Below are positions 1-10,552 of a DNA stretch of 64,000 bases, piece by piece. The position numbers were made by a program, and so were the translations under genes. The stretch spans positions 3,286,001 through 3,350,000 of the forward strand of contig KQ964246.1 of assembly GCA_001566295.1 (NCBI GenBank). Direction: 5' to 3'. The first letter of the stretch is position 1. Every line of letters begins with the position of its first letter. This DNA comes from Microdochium bolleyi (taxonomy: Eukaryota; Ascomycota; Sordariomycetes; Xylariales; Microdochiaceae). Below the pieces are notes generated by a model, which had not been told where the DNA came from, did no database searches, and saw nothing but the letters and a program-made list of their open reading frames with translations.

Positions 1-398
1 CAATGAGTGGTTAATACCTTTTTGGTGTTGCTAGGAATAAGTGTCTTGTTTCGAAGCTGCGGGCTTGCAATTAAAGTACCTCATGGTAGCTTTCTGGTTC
101 ATTTCCGATACTCCGCCTGTAAAGCTTGGGCCGATGTAGCGAGTATCAAGCTCTTGCTTGGAGGGATTCAAGTCGACGTAAGGGAGTAATATAGTAATTC
201 AATCGAAATAATTGCCTGCATCGATCCTGAAAACTCTTGAACAGAAACCTACATCGTCATTAGTTCCTCGAAGCTTTTATGCAGCTATCACGAATGCTAT
301 TTTAAAGTGGACCCACTCAAGCTCTCCAGTCAACCTCACCATCTCGAACCAGACCATTCGTTCACAGGCATTGAACTTTCCACGCACATTCAAAAGCA
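1..398. other. left-edge region upstream of COQ6
   Basis: No gene is supported here. It holds only short unconvincing open frames. It probably contains the promoter and 5' UTR of the downstream monooxygenase gene, and possibly the end of an unseen neighbour. Confidence 0.5.
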
Positions 399-2004
399 AT
401 GGACGCTATTGTCTTTTCGAGACGGCAGATTGGCCGCCCAGCCTGGCGCCTCTGTCAGACCTGCACTCGCCACATCAGAACACAGCAAAGCAGGAGGACA
501 TATGCAAGCAGCACACCACGACCAGATATCTACGATGTGGTCTGCGTCGGAGGTGGACCAGCTGGTCTAAGTCTGCTCACAGCGCTGCGTACGAAATGAA
601 ATCTCCCCAATAGACACATACGGGACTTCCCGAGCGATCCGCTAACATCGCTATCATGACGCAGGATCAAATCCCACGACCGCGGGTCTCCGCGTCGCCC
701 TCGTCGAGGCGCAAGACCTGTCGAAAACCCGGGGCTGGAAGCTACCCCCGGACCGCTACTCGAACCGATGCAGCTCCTTCACCCCGACATCGGCGAGCTT
801 CATGAACACGATCGGCGCGTGGCGGCACCTGCAGCAGGACCGAATACAGCCGTACCATGAGATGCAGGTCTGGGACGGCGTCACGGACGCACGGATCGAG
901 TTCGACTGGGAGCCGCGGGGCGGGCAGTCGACAGAATACAGCACAGGGAGCAACAGCAGCAGCAGCAGAACGATCGCCTACATGACGGAGAACCTCAACC
1001 TGACGTCCGGGCTGCTCAGCCGGTTGGACGAGCTCGGGGGCATGGTCGTCTACGACAACGCAAAGGTCGAGAATATCGCCTACGGCGAGGAGACGGACGA
1101 GCTCGACTTCCGAGAGTGGCCGATCGTGCACCTCACGGGCGGCAAGCAGCTCGCAGCGCGGCTGCTCGTCGGCGCGGACGGCGCCAACAGCCCCGTGCGG
1201 ACGTTCGCGGGCATCGGCAGCCAGGGGTGGGACTACGATCGGCACGGCGTCGTCGCGACGCTGCAGCTCGAGGAGGGCGGCGGAGGCGGCGGCGAGCTCA
1301 AGACGGCATACCAGCGGTTCCTCCCGACAGGACCCATTGCGATGCTGCCGCTGCCAGGGAACCACGCGAGCCTAGTGTGGTCGACGACACCAGACAATGC
1401 GAAGCTGCTGAAGAGCCTGTCGCCGCAGGACTTCATCGCCTCTGTCAACGCCGCGTTCCGCCTAGGCGTGACAGACCTCGAGTACATGTCCACGCTGACC
1501 TCGGGCGGGCAGGCCGAGGAGCTGAAATGGCGCCTCGAGCACACACCCTCCCCAGCCAACCCGTACGCCATCCCGCAGACCGTCGTTGGCGTGCAAGACG
1601 GCACGGTCGCCAGCTTCCCGCTCAAGATGCGCCATGCGGACACGTACACAGGCGAGCGCGTTGCGCTGGTCGGCGACGCCGCGCACACGGTGCACCCCCT
1701 CGCGGGCCAGGGCCTGAACCAAGGGCAGGCGGACGTCGAGGTGCTCGCGCGGACGATCGAGTACGCGGTCAGCCACGGGATGGACATTGGCACGCAGCTC
1801 TCGCTCGAGGCGTACAACTCGGAGAGGTACGCGGCGAACCATGTCCTCATGGGGGTGGTTGACAAGCTGCACAAGCTGTACTCGGTGGGTAGCGGCCCGC
1901 TGGTGCCGCTGCGCTCGCTGGGCCTGAGTGCGGTGAACGCGATGAGGCCGCTGAAGAGGTTCTTCATGGAGCAGGCTGCGGGGAGCGGTGGGAAGATGTT
2001 CTAA
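399..2004 (+). CDS. COQ6: ubiquinone biosynthesis FAD monooxygenase COQ6
   Basis: Flavin-dependent aromatic hydroxylase of the UbiH/COQ6 family, which performs ring hydroxylation in coenzyme Q synthesis on the matrix face of the inner mitochondrial membrane (family knowledge). Two exons, 399-588 and 665-2004, joined through a 76-bp intron (phase 1) give about 509 residues. The first exon carries an Arg-rich presequence without acidic residues near the start, then the dinucleotide-binding motif VCVGGGPAGLSLL, completed after the intron by a second strand ending RVALVEAQDL. Further flavin motifs are GADGANSPVR and GDAAHTVHPLAGQGLNQGQ, the latter being the GD motif plus the ubiquinone-monooxygenase signature. 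The length fits fungal COQ6. The ATG at 399 is the first in frame and precedes the presequence. There is no sign of damage. Confidence 0.93.
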
Positions 2005-2956
2005 GCAGTGGGCGAGGAAAGTCGGGGGATTAAGAGTGCTGGACGAGCAGTGGAGCGAAGATATCACGATACGTCGCAAGGGTCAGTGGCGGGCTTGTGT
2101 ACTTGTTGCTGTAAGAAAAATGTTGTAAGACGTAAGCTTTGTAAAACCAGACTTCGACATGATTGCTCTCCTACCTGCCTGTAATCATCATCATCACGAC
2201 ATGTGTCAATGACTGGCCAACTCGATTCACCCATTTTGATCATCAAAATTTGTCCAAGCAAACAGAGTGCCTTCCTCATGAACTCGTTGGCGATTGGCAA
2301 CAATTCCCACCATCAACAATGTTATTTTGAGGGCGATCTCAAGGTGAACAGTCACATGTGGTTGAGTCATCGTGAAGTCACAAACTCCAGATTCGACAGA
2401 CAACTTCAGCTAAAACCAATCGAACCTGAAGAATCCCATCGGAAAGAAACCAGAAGCAGCACGAAAGAGACCACAACAACGCGAGTTTCATTACGAACGA
2501 CGTCGTTGCAATACTCTTTGGCGCTATACCAGTCTATCGACCGCCAAATCGTATGATTCTCGACCATATCCATTCAACTTCTACAGGAAAGAGCTTGAGG
2601 GCCTCCGAAACGACAAATTCACTGGCCATAATTTGTTATAGAGAAGTGAGCGCGACTACAGTATTAGCGGCATCTCGAGGCTACAAACCTGGCAAGCTTC
2701 GCCAACACGAAGCAAGTCGCGAAACGGAGAGGATACCGTCTGCAGTCAGATGATTGCCAATAGCGGAGAATTGAAACTCCCTGTCAGACACGGCGACAAA
2801 GTAATACTTTGAAGTTGAGGCAGATCGGACTATATAGTTCTGCTCCACCGCTAGCAGAAACATCACCACCGAGAGACTTAGGAAGCCAATTCGTGTTCAG
2901 CAGGAACTTTAGCACCAGACCATCCACAAGACAAGGCCGAATTACAACCCAACAAG
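2005..2956. other. intergenic, tandem genes; possible TATA element
   Basis: No gene is supported. A TATATAG string begins at 2831, about 125 bp before the ATG at 2957, and could serve as the core promoter of that gene. The rest shows no recognisable structure. Confidence 0.4.
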
Positions 2957-4906
2957 ATGTGTATCACCGAGTTCATAGCCTACACCTGCGGCCACCGCTC
3001 CGTGCCCGTCCACCGGCCCTGTCCGATGACGACCTCGCTGCACACCAATCCAGTATGCCCACCACCGACTCCTCTACTCAGCCCTCCCAATCATGCCCAG
3101 TACACCTGCGAACCCGCAGCCAAGTCTCCGCAGGATGGTGGCGGCGACTTCGGCGGTGTTATCGGTGGTGGAGAAGAAGTCGGGTACGCCGAGCGCGCGA
3201 CCTACGCCGAGGGCATGTGCGGGCCGTGCCTGCGCGTGCTGCACACCAACTGGGTCAATATCGTCGAGTACGAGCACAGATGGATGCACGAGCGCGGGGC
3301 GTGTGAGTGCCCGGTCGTCTTTCCCGCACTGATGGGTCCTCGTGTCGTTGGAGGTGCTGAGCAAAGTCGTGATGGGAACCGGGACGATGAGAGGCGGTGG
3401 TATCATGAGGGTCATCAAGGGGGGATCCGACAAAACTCTACGGAGGTCTGTGGCGACTCTCATGTGAAGATGAGGGGGTATTCGAAGTCAGAGAACTACG
3501 GACGACCAAACGGTCGCTCTCCCGGGAAGAAGATCAGGGTCTCGAAGGCGAGGAGAAGGAACCATCCGAGCCCGCCGAGTATGAGTTCGATAGCACCGCC
3601 GCTTTTCGAAGAACGTGCCCAGAACAGTCACCCATACAGCTGGCCAACTCCTTCCGCCTGGGACACCGACGACGGGGGCCACTACGGACAGGCGAGGCGC
3701 GAGAAGGAGGATGGGCCACATCTCCGCGTTTCAATCCGCCTGCCGAGCCTGTACGCCGCAGAGTGGACCCATGACCACCGCCTTCGACACGAAAACGGGC
3801 AATGCCACTGTCCGGTGAGCTTCGAGCGTTACCATGTCCAAGATGACGATAACAGAAATCCTATCCACACCACTGACGAAGACCAGGAGAGTGAGGACGA
3901 AGACTGGTATGTGAGTCATGAAAGAGAGCACCACGAGCGAATCAAGAATGACGACCAAAGCTGGGAGACACGGAGTCTGGTCGAGACCAGGACGCAGACG
4001 GATTCAGTGGTCGAGTATCTCGCAGCAGAGAATGAGGAGCACACGGAGTTCTTCGTCCCTTTCAAGCTCGACCGCAAGGGAAAGGGCCGTACGAAAACAG
4101 GACGACGGCTCAGCTTGGGTTATAGGGCAGGTTCCCCATGGCAGACGGCCAACTCCAAAACGCTAGAGACATCTCAAGATGATCACTCTTCATCTGCCGA
4201 GGAGACGACGTCATCAACTTCACCTGCTCCACAGTCCCGAGCAGCAGCGATCCCACATCGGTCTTCCACGAGAGATCAGGGACAGACCAACGACTGGTCA
4301 GTGCCATATTATTGTGAGGATGGCTTGTCCACCACAGGTTCTAGGGAGCTCACCTTCATGGAGAGAGTCATGGGCCCGGTCGGGCCAGATGCTCCGGCTT
4401 GGGAGTTACCACTTCGCACGAAATCAAAGTCTGGTCTCGTGGCATCGTCACGCACACACACAAACAACAGAGGGACCGCGCCATTCGCCGCTGTCGTGAC
4501 GCCTGGACCGCGACTAAACCGCTGCGATGACGAGGTCTCTACTGCGTACAGCCCCGAGCATACACCCCATGCCAGCTACAAGAAACCACGGCGATGCCGT
4601 CACCGATGCTCGCGGAGCCACAGCACACCCCGACTCTACCAGCGAAGCCGGCATCGACGACAAGGTCAACGACAGCAGCAGTACTTCTCCGAGCACGAGC
4701 GCGAGCACCAATATCCAGCTGGGGCAGCAGTCGACGACGACAACGACAACTACAATAAGACCGAGCCTCGCAAGCGCCCAAAGAGACTCCCCATCGCGGG
4801 CTTTCCCATCGGCGCAGGCCCCGAGGGGCATTGCCACGCCGGTGACTTCTCGATGTGCTTGCTGAGCCGGAGAGGCGACAATGGTTCGTGGCAGGGACGC
4901 TATTGA
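2957..4906 (+). CDS. fungal protein of unknown function with duplicated Cys/His motif
   Basis: I do not recognise the function. A single open exon gives 649 residues. The N terminus, with the string ITEFIAYTCGHRS, resembles a Cys/His-rich opening seen in uncharacterised filamentous-ascomycete proteins (recollection, not searched). A Cys pair CGPC near residue 89 is followed at about residues 104-123 by a WxHExGxCxCPVxF motif, and a second copy occurs at about 269-290. The remainder is low-complexity, rich in Ser, Thr, Arg, His and acidic residues, with a Thr run coded in the opposite register near 4740. There is no signal peptide or membrane segment. It is probably soluble and largely disordered with two small possibly metal-binding modules. 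The long uninterrupted frame and family-like N terminus support a real gene; splicing near the 3' end cannot be excluded. Confidence 0.65.
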   Translation: MCITEFIAYTCGHRSVPVHRPCPMTTSLHTNPVCPPPTPLLSPPNHAQYTCEPAAKSPQDGGGDFGGVIGGGEEVGYAERATYAEGMCGPCLRVLHTNWVNIVEYEHRWMHERGACECPVVFPALMGPRVVGGAEQSRDGNRDDERRWYHEGHQGGIRQNSTEVCGDSHVKMRGYSKSENYGRPNGRSPGKKIRVSKARRRNHPSPPSMSSIAPPLFEERAQNSHPYSWPTPSAWDTDDGGHYGQARREKEDGPHLRVSIRLPSLYAAEWTHDHRLRHENGQCHCPVSFERYHVQDDDNRNPIHTTDEDQESEDEDWYVSHEREHHERIKNDDQSWETRSLVETRTQTDSVVEYLAAENEEHTEFFVPFKLDRKGKGRTKTGRRLSLGYRAGSPWQTANSKTLETSQDDHSSSAEETTSSTSPAPQSRAAAIPHRSSTRDQGQTNDWSVPYYCEDGLSTTGSRELTFMERVMGPVGPDAPAWELPLRTKSKSGLVASSRTHTNNRGTAPFAAVVTPGPRLNRCDDEVSTAYSPEHTPHASYKKPRRCRHRCSRSHSTPRLYQRSRHRRQGQRQQQYFSEHEREHQYPAGAAVDDDNDNYNKTEPRKRPKRLPIAGFPIGAGPEGHCHAGDFSMCLLSRRGDNGSWQGRY

Positions 4907-5550
4907 TCTCCATATGTCAGGCGTACGTTGCGCACATGCTCGAGAAACACGTTGATACACTTTCTTATTATGCCCAGATACATCGTACGTACGCATTGCA
5001 CTTATCAACAACAAAGTCCTGGGCGATACGGTTACACGGGCTCCACCGCAGCTCATGTTCCTGCAGGCACACACTATCACGGAACCCATGCTCAGCTAGC
5101 CGCTGTACACATTTACCCTTCACAGTACCATGCCCTGGACGACAGCACACTTGCTACGCAAACATCATCAAATCGAGAAAGAATCTCGCCCAACATCTCC
5201 ACGAGAGACGACCTCATAGTAACAATGCTGTATATACTCTCGAGTGTGGACTGATCGAACGACCTCTTTTCAAAGTTGTCAAGTTCTTATTTCTACACCA
5301 CATCTGCTCTAGCCCGTATCGACGAGAATGAGCTGGGTGGAGGGCGCCTCTATCTCGAAAGACGCCCGTCTTTTGATGATATACACACATTTGACAAATA
5401 GAAGCCAGTGCCGAAAACGACATGCAGTTTGTGGGACACGCCGTCGCCCGCTCGTCAGCCTCGCTCAATCTCTAGCAAGAGCGAGTGGCATGCAGGCTCC
5501 CCTACTAACAACTCCCGGTTCTCTCTCATAACACTGCCCAATGGGCTCGA
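4907..5550. other. convergent intergenic region
   Basis: This lies between the 3' ends of the orphan gene at 2957-4906 and the 49-kDa subunit gene. Short open frames here show no coding character. It presumably holds both 3' UTRs. Confidence 0.5.
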
Positions 5551-7091
5551 CTATCTGTCAACCTCACCTACAAGGAGAGTTAGCGAATGATTTATCAAAA
5601 GACTTCCACCCCAAGGACTAATGAGACGTTTTCAACTTACCGAACACCAAATCCATCGTACCGATAACCGCCACAGCATCAGCCAGCAAGTGGCCCTTGG
5701 CAACGTGGTCAAAGCCACCCAAGTGGGCGAAGCCGGGAGCACGGATGTGACACCGGTATGGCCTCTCACTACCGTCACTGACGACGTAGACACCCATCTC
5801 TCCCTTGGGGGCCTCGATAGCCGAGTAAGTCTCTCCGGGAGGTACCGAGTAACCCTTGGTGTAAAGGAGGAAGTGGTGAATCAGAGCCTCCATGTTCTCC
5901 TTCATGGCGGCACGGGGAGGTGGCGAGACCTTGTAGTCCTCAACGCGGACGGGACCAGCGGGCATGTCGTTGAGACACTGGTGGATGATTCTTAATGACT
6001 GACGGAACTCCTCCATGCGGCACAGGTATCTATCGTAGCAGTCACCGTTGACGCCAACGGGCACGTCGAAATCGACCTTGTCGTAGGCGTCGTAGGGCTG
6101 GCTCTTGCGGATATCGTAGGGAACACCGGAACCACGCAGCATGACACCAGAGAAAGACAGGTTGAGTGCGTCGGCGGCAGAGACGACGCCGATACCCTGG
6201 AGACGCTCGATCCAGATACGGTTGTCTGTCAACATCTCCTCGGTCTCGTCGATCCGGTCGCCGAACTGGGTAGCCCACTGGTAGATGTCGTCTAGAAGAC
6301 CAACGGGGATATCCTGGTGAACGCCACCGGGGCGGACGTAGGCGGCGTGGAGACGGGCGCCAGAGACACGCTCGTAGAACTCCTGTATCGGGAAATAGCG
6401 GTTAATACAGCAATTGTACTTGCTTTCCCAATCTCCAGTTTCTACTTACCATGAGCTTCTCACGCTCCTCGAAACCCCACAGGAATGGTGTCAGAGCACC
6501 AACGTCCATGGCGTGTGAAAGGACCGACATGAGATGGTTGAGGATTCGTGTGATTTCGCCGAATAACGTGCGGATGTACTTTGCTCTGTCGGGGATCTCG
6601 ACGTTGAGAAGCTTCTCGACAGCCAGGGAGAAGCACTGCTCGTTTGTCATCATGGAGACGTAGTCGAGCCGGTCGAAGTAGGGCAGGGCCTGGAGGTACG
6701 TCTTGTACTCGATGAGCTTCTCGGTGCCGCGGTGCAGCAGGCCGACGTGGGGGTCGGCGCGCATGATCTCCTCTCCGCTGATCTCGAGAATCAGGCGCAG
6801 CACGCCGTGGGCAGCCGGGTGCTGGGGGCCGAAGTTGACGGTGTAGTGGCGGACCTTGCGGGTTGCGACGTCGTGCTCGACCTCGTAGTCTTCGGCGCCC
6901 TCGGTCGGGACGATGGTGGTGCGGGCGCTAGGGTCGACGGTGGTAGCCCTCCGCAGGGCCGTTTGGGAGAGGGCGCGGCGCGCGGCAGGCGACGACTTGG
7001 CCGAGAAGGCAGACAACCGGGCGGGCGAGGCGACGGCGAGGTGCTGGAGACGCCGGGCGCCGCAGCCGGCCATGCGATAGAGCGACGCCAT
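5551..7091 (-). CDS. nuo-49: NADH:ubiquinone oxidoreductase 49-kDa subunit (complex I)
   Basis: Core subunit of the peripheral arm of mitochondrial complex I (NDUFS2/NuoD family), lining the quinone site next to cluster N2 (family knowledge). Three exons on the minus strand: 7091-6450, 6382-5641 and 5567-5551, giving about 466 residues. The N terminus is a basic, Ala/Ser/Arg-rich mitochondrial presequence. Family blocks seen include VNFGPQHPAAHGVLR, the HRGTEKLIEYK segment and LTPFLWGFEEREKLM before intron 1. Unspliced, the second exon would read on to a non-homologous tail FGKLKTSH. Splicing the intron at 5640-5568 (GTAAGT donor, GCTAAC branch, TTGTAG acceptor) restores the canonical family end DLVFGEVDR. 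The last coding exon is thus only 17 nt including the stop. Confidence 0.95.
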
Positions 7092-8102
7092 GATGCCGTC
7101 GAGGAGCTGGGGAGCTGTCTGCGATGGGCGGTGCGCGGCTCGGGGAGAGTGCTGGCTCTGGCTCTGGCACTGGCGATATCTGAAGTTGGCTCTGGGGTCT
7201 CGATGCTCAGCTTCAAGCCCACTCTCGAGGTCGTGCAGTAAAGCGGACTCGCTGTCTGGTGATGAGGAATTAGGGCGAGTCGATTGGATGTGCGGGTCAT
7301 GGCCAGCCAGAGCTGCCGTTTTTCAGAGTTATGCATCAATGGAGGCGGCGCAGCGGGGTGCCGGGTAGGCAAGCCCTGCTGGCCACTCAACGCTGCCCGG
7401 CGTTCCAGACACGGCAGGCACGACTCGACCACGGCCAGGCAGGGACAGGACCCACTTCTTCACAACCACCTCCTGCATGGCCTGCGCACTTACACCACCA
7501 TCCCATGCCACCAGTCACCTCATGGATCCCAACAAGAGGCCAACACACTGTACACGTCGATCACCCTGTCGCCTTTCCACCGACTGGGAGTTCCTAAAAG
7601 ACCTGTGCCCATGACTTCCTGTGCCGCCAGCAACAATGCCCAGAGCCAACTCCGATGCTGATGGCAGCAGCCACCAGCACCGTCTTGTACGCTCCAGAGC
7701 CTAGTGTGGCCTTAAGAAGCGCGCAGTCTGCCGCAGAGTAGCAACGGTTCTGTGAGAGGGCCATGTGCGCATCTGAGATGATGCAGGAGTGTCCGTCCGA
7801 AAGTATCCCTGGGCAGAAACGCCCCTCACAATCATGGCGGGCTGCATCGGAGAAAGGTCGACATCTGGGAAAGCGCAGCATCAACATCTCTGTAAATCAG
7901 AGCAGTGATACCAACAACCTCGAAGACATGGCTTGACTTTCGTGTTGCCATCTCCGTTGCCTCCGTATGTAGAGCACATATTTATCAAGCCTTAATCCCA
8001 ACCTTTTCTGCCGTTCCCTCATCGACAGACAGCATCCGCAAAGCCAGACGACCGAGAAGACCACCCCCGTCAGCCCCGTCTTCTAAAACCTCATCTGTCG
8101 TG
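7092..8102. other. intergenic region between divergent genes
   Basis: Upstream of the 49-kDa gene on one side and of an unassigned ORF on the other. Several overlapping open frames on both strands reflect high GC and have no recognisable product. Presumed promoter region. Confidence 0.4.
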
Positions 8103-10075
8103 ATGCAGTCCCAAGCGAGGGAGAACAAAGTGGACCGTCCTCGATGGGTCCGTTCTTCGAGGTCGCAAAGGACGGACCAGGCTCCCGCGCCTGCTACGAT
8201 GCCGGTCTTGATCGATGCTCAGCCTTTGAAGACATGTGCTTGTGAATTCAGCAACGCGCCCGGAACAGTCGTCGACCGGTGGCTCCGTTACAGAAGTTCG
8301 AAATGCTGCAGTCGGTGGAAAAAGCTCTGGGGATCTCAGGAGCCGGTGCCGACAGCGCCAACAGCAGCACTCTGCCAGACCAGCAGTGATTATTCCCGGT
8401 TGTTCCAGCTATTTGCGCGGTACGCCGAGGATCGGGGTATGACCGCGGTCGCCCTTGTACAGCCTGGTAACACATCCCCGAAACATCAAACAAAGCGCCG
8501 CATCGACGACAAGGTCTGGAATAAGATGCTCAAACCGCTAGTCCGAAATCCATCGCGTGGCATTCGAGACCCGTGGCCTGGTAAGCTGCGAGACATACTT
8601 AACGATACCTCCGCGGAGTCAACAAGACTAGCCTCAGATTCGTCCTGCGATATGGGCTGCGCACATGCATTCCATGCTCTCAGAACTCGGCCCTCCAGCA
8701 AGCCGGGTACCTTGTTTGTCCCCAGTGCATTCAATCTGCTCCTCGAGCTCGCCCGTTTCCGCATGGTATGGGGATATGATGCTCTTGCGAGGAACTTTTC
8801 TCGCGGCCAGACTTCGCTCAACTCCAACGCCATCGCAGCAGAGCCCAATCTGCCTGATCTGGCCAGATCCCCGTGCCTGCAAGCCTTCAGATCTGCCATC
8901 ATGGAGAGGGTCTTGTACATCGACGATTTCATCGCCCGCACGGACAAGTACAAGATGGGGCCGGCGTCATCTCTATCTCCACCCTTGTTCCGCGCGGTTC
9001 CGCAACGGGGGATCTCGTTCTCGATACGTTTCTCTTCGAAGTGGGAGTGCTCGACGAGCAGTACGGAGCTGGTGGACGCATGTTCGATTACAAAACTGAT
9101 ACTCTTGTCCTCATGTACGGCATTGGCCTTCACGTGCTCACAGACATCCAACAGAATCCCAACATCAAGGAACGAGCAGAAATCATTCACACACTTGAGA
9201 CCTGGCACACTTTGAGGTGCCAGCTGACGGGGGACGACTTCAAAGACATGGCCCAGCAGGCTAAGTATCTCTCGTATGCCATAAGAGATGCGCGAAAAGA
9301 GAAAAACCAGCTAATACACGGACAGCGCCTCAAGACTCAGACATGCGAATCCGTCGTCACGAAACTTCTCGTGGATGAAGTGGCGGAAGACGTGCGGAGA
9401 TCACAGGTCACCAAGAACCAAATTGCTCCACGCCGCTCCGTCCCGCAACAACAGCGCAGTTCAGATCCGCTGCGAGCAGACTGGGACAAAATATCCGTCG
9501 AAGATAAGCACAGGCTTCTCCGTCATCGACCGGGCTTGATCGCCTACTTCGCCCATTCCTCGAGTGCATCTGCATGGAAGTCGACCTTTGACCGGAGGGC
9601 TCCCATGCCTACGCGTACTGAGCATTGCCCGGCGCCTCACATGGAGAAACACCACGCGCTTACCTCCTCGAATCCAATGCGAGAGCCACGCGTGCATAGC
9701 AAGATCACAGGTACAACGATGAGCGGGCAGTACCAAAAAGTGTGTCCAGCAAACTTTGCATCTGGGCAATCCTCTCAGTCGTGTGCAACTGAACAGACAT
9801 ACTGTCAACCTGAAAGTGATTGCCAGAATCCAAAAAAATCTCAGCTTCGGATGTGCCCAGAGTTACAGCCGATGCTCCCCGAGTCATCGACTTTATACTC
9901 TCGAACAGCACGAATCACACGTTCCGTCGAACGGAACAGCGCACAGCTGCCAGCGGACGCTGATATCAACAAGCATGTGGGCGTCGCTGAGTTTGATAAC
10001 CAGGCTGAGTGGGACAGAGCCCTGGAGGTAGCAGGAAATAAAATGATGAGACTGAAACTGGCTGAGACAGGTTAA
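8103..10075 (+). CDS. unassigned ORF with an apparent frameshift
   Basis: I do not recognise this protein. The frame from ATG 8103 runs to 9215, and a second frame, open from about 8857, runs to 10075. The best continuous reading switches frame at the run of four G at 8957-8960, joining IDDFIARTDKYKMG to AGVISISTLVPRGS, after which a plausible folded segment follows (LDTFLFEVGVLDEQYGAGG). The final third is polar and low in hydrophobics. A strong GTAAGC donor lies at 8581 with an acceptor at 8637, but removing it leaves the frame unchanged. Three readings remain: a single-base assembly error in the G run, a genuine frameshift that makes this a young pseudogene, or an unrecognised intron of length 2 mod 3. 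Expression and function are unknown. Confidence 0.4.
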
Positions 10076-10552
10076 TAACGCATGATGATTGACAGCCAAG
10101 AGATACTTCCAAGGCATCGACGTGGGCGATCGAGGTGCTATCATGTTTTAGCATTGGTGTTTTGGGAGCGCTGAAGTTTTTGGAGCGTTGTGTTTTTGGT
10201 GCTGAGCTGAGCATTTCCACTTTGTCATTCTGTTTAGCCTGCATGGATGAGATTCTGTAGCATTGAATATACCCTGGCGGAATCACTATCGCATTGGAAA
10301 CCGTATTTCTTACCGCTTGTCCTATATTCCGCGGTGGACTGCTTGATAGCCTTTGCGTGTAACCACTGCGGTTAAGAGTTGGCGGATCGCCAAGTGCAGT
10401 TTTGTATATTGTCTGATGGCGCTGCTTGTAGCATCTACCTTTGACTACCCTAGAGATACAAATAGAGCCGATAAGACGACCAGAAACAGAATGCGTATGC
10501 TTCTTCACGGCGTGTGTCAATGGCCCGACACTGCCCCTCTGGGCGGCAGACC
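10076..10552. other. convergent intergenic region
   Basis: Between the 3' ends of the unassigned plus-strand ORF and the GH2 gene. I see no gene or repeat. Confidence 0.5.

Noticed and set aside
8486..9208. 240-codon minus-strand open frame opposite the unassigned ORF
   Set aside because: Starts from non-AUG in part, has no recognisable blocks, and is explained as a shadow of the plus-strand frame; kept open as a weak alternative only.
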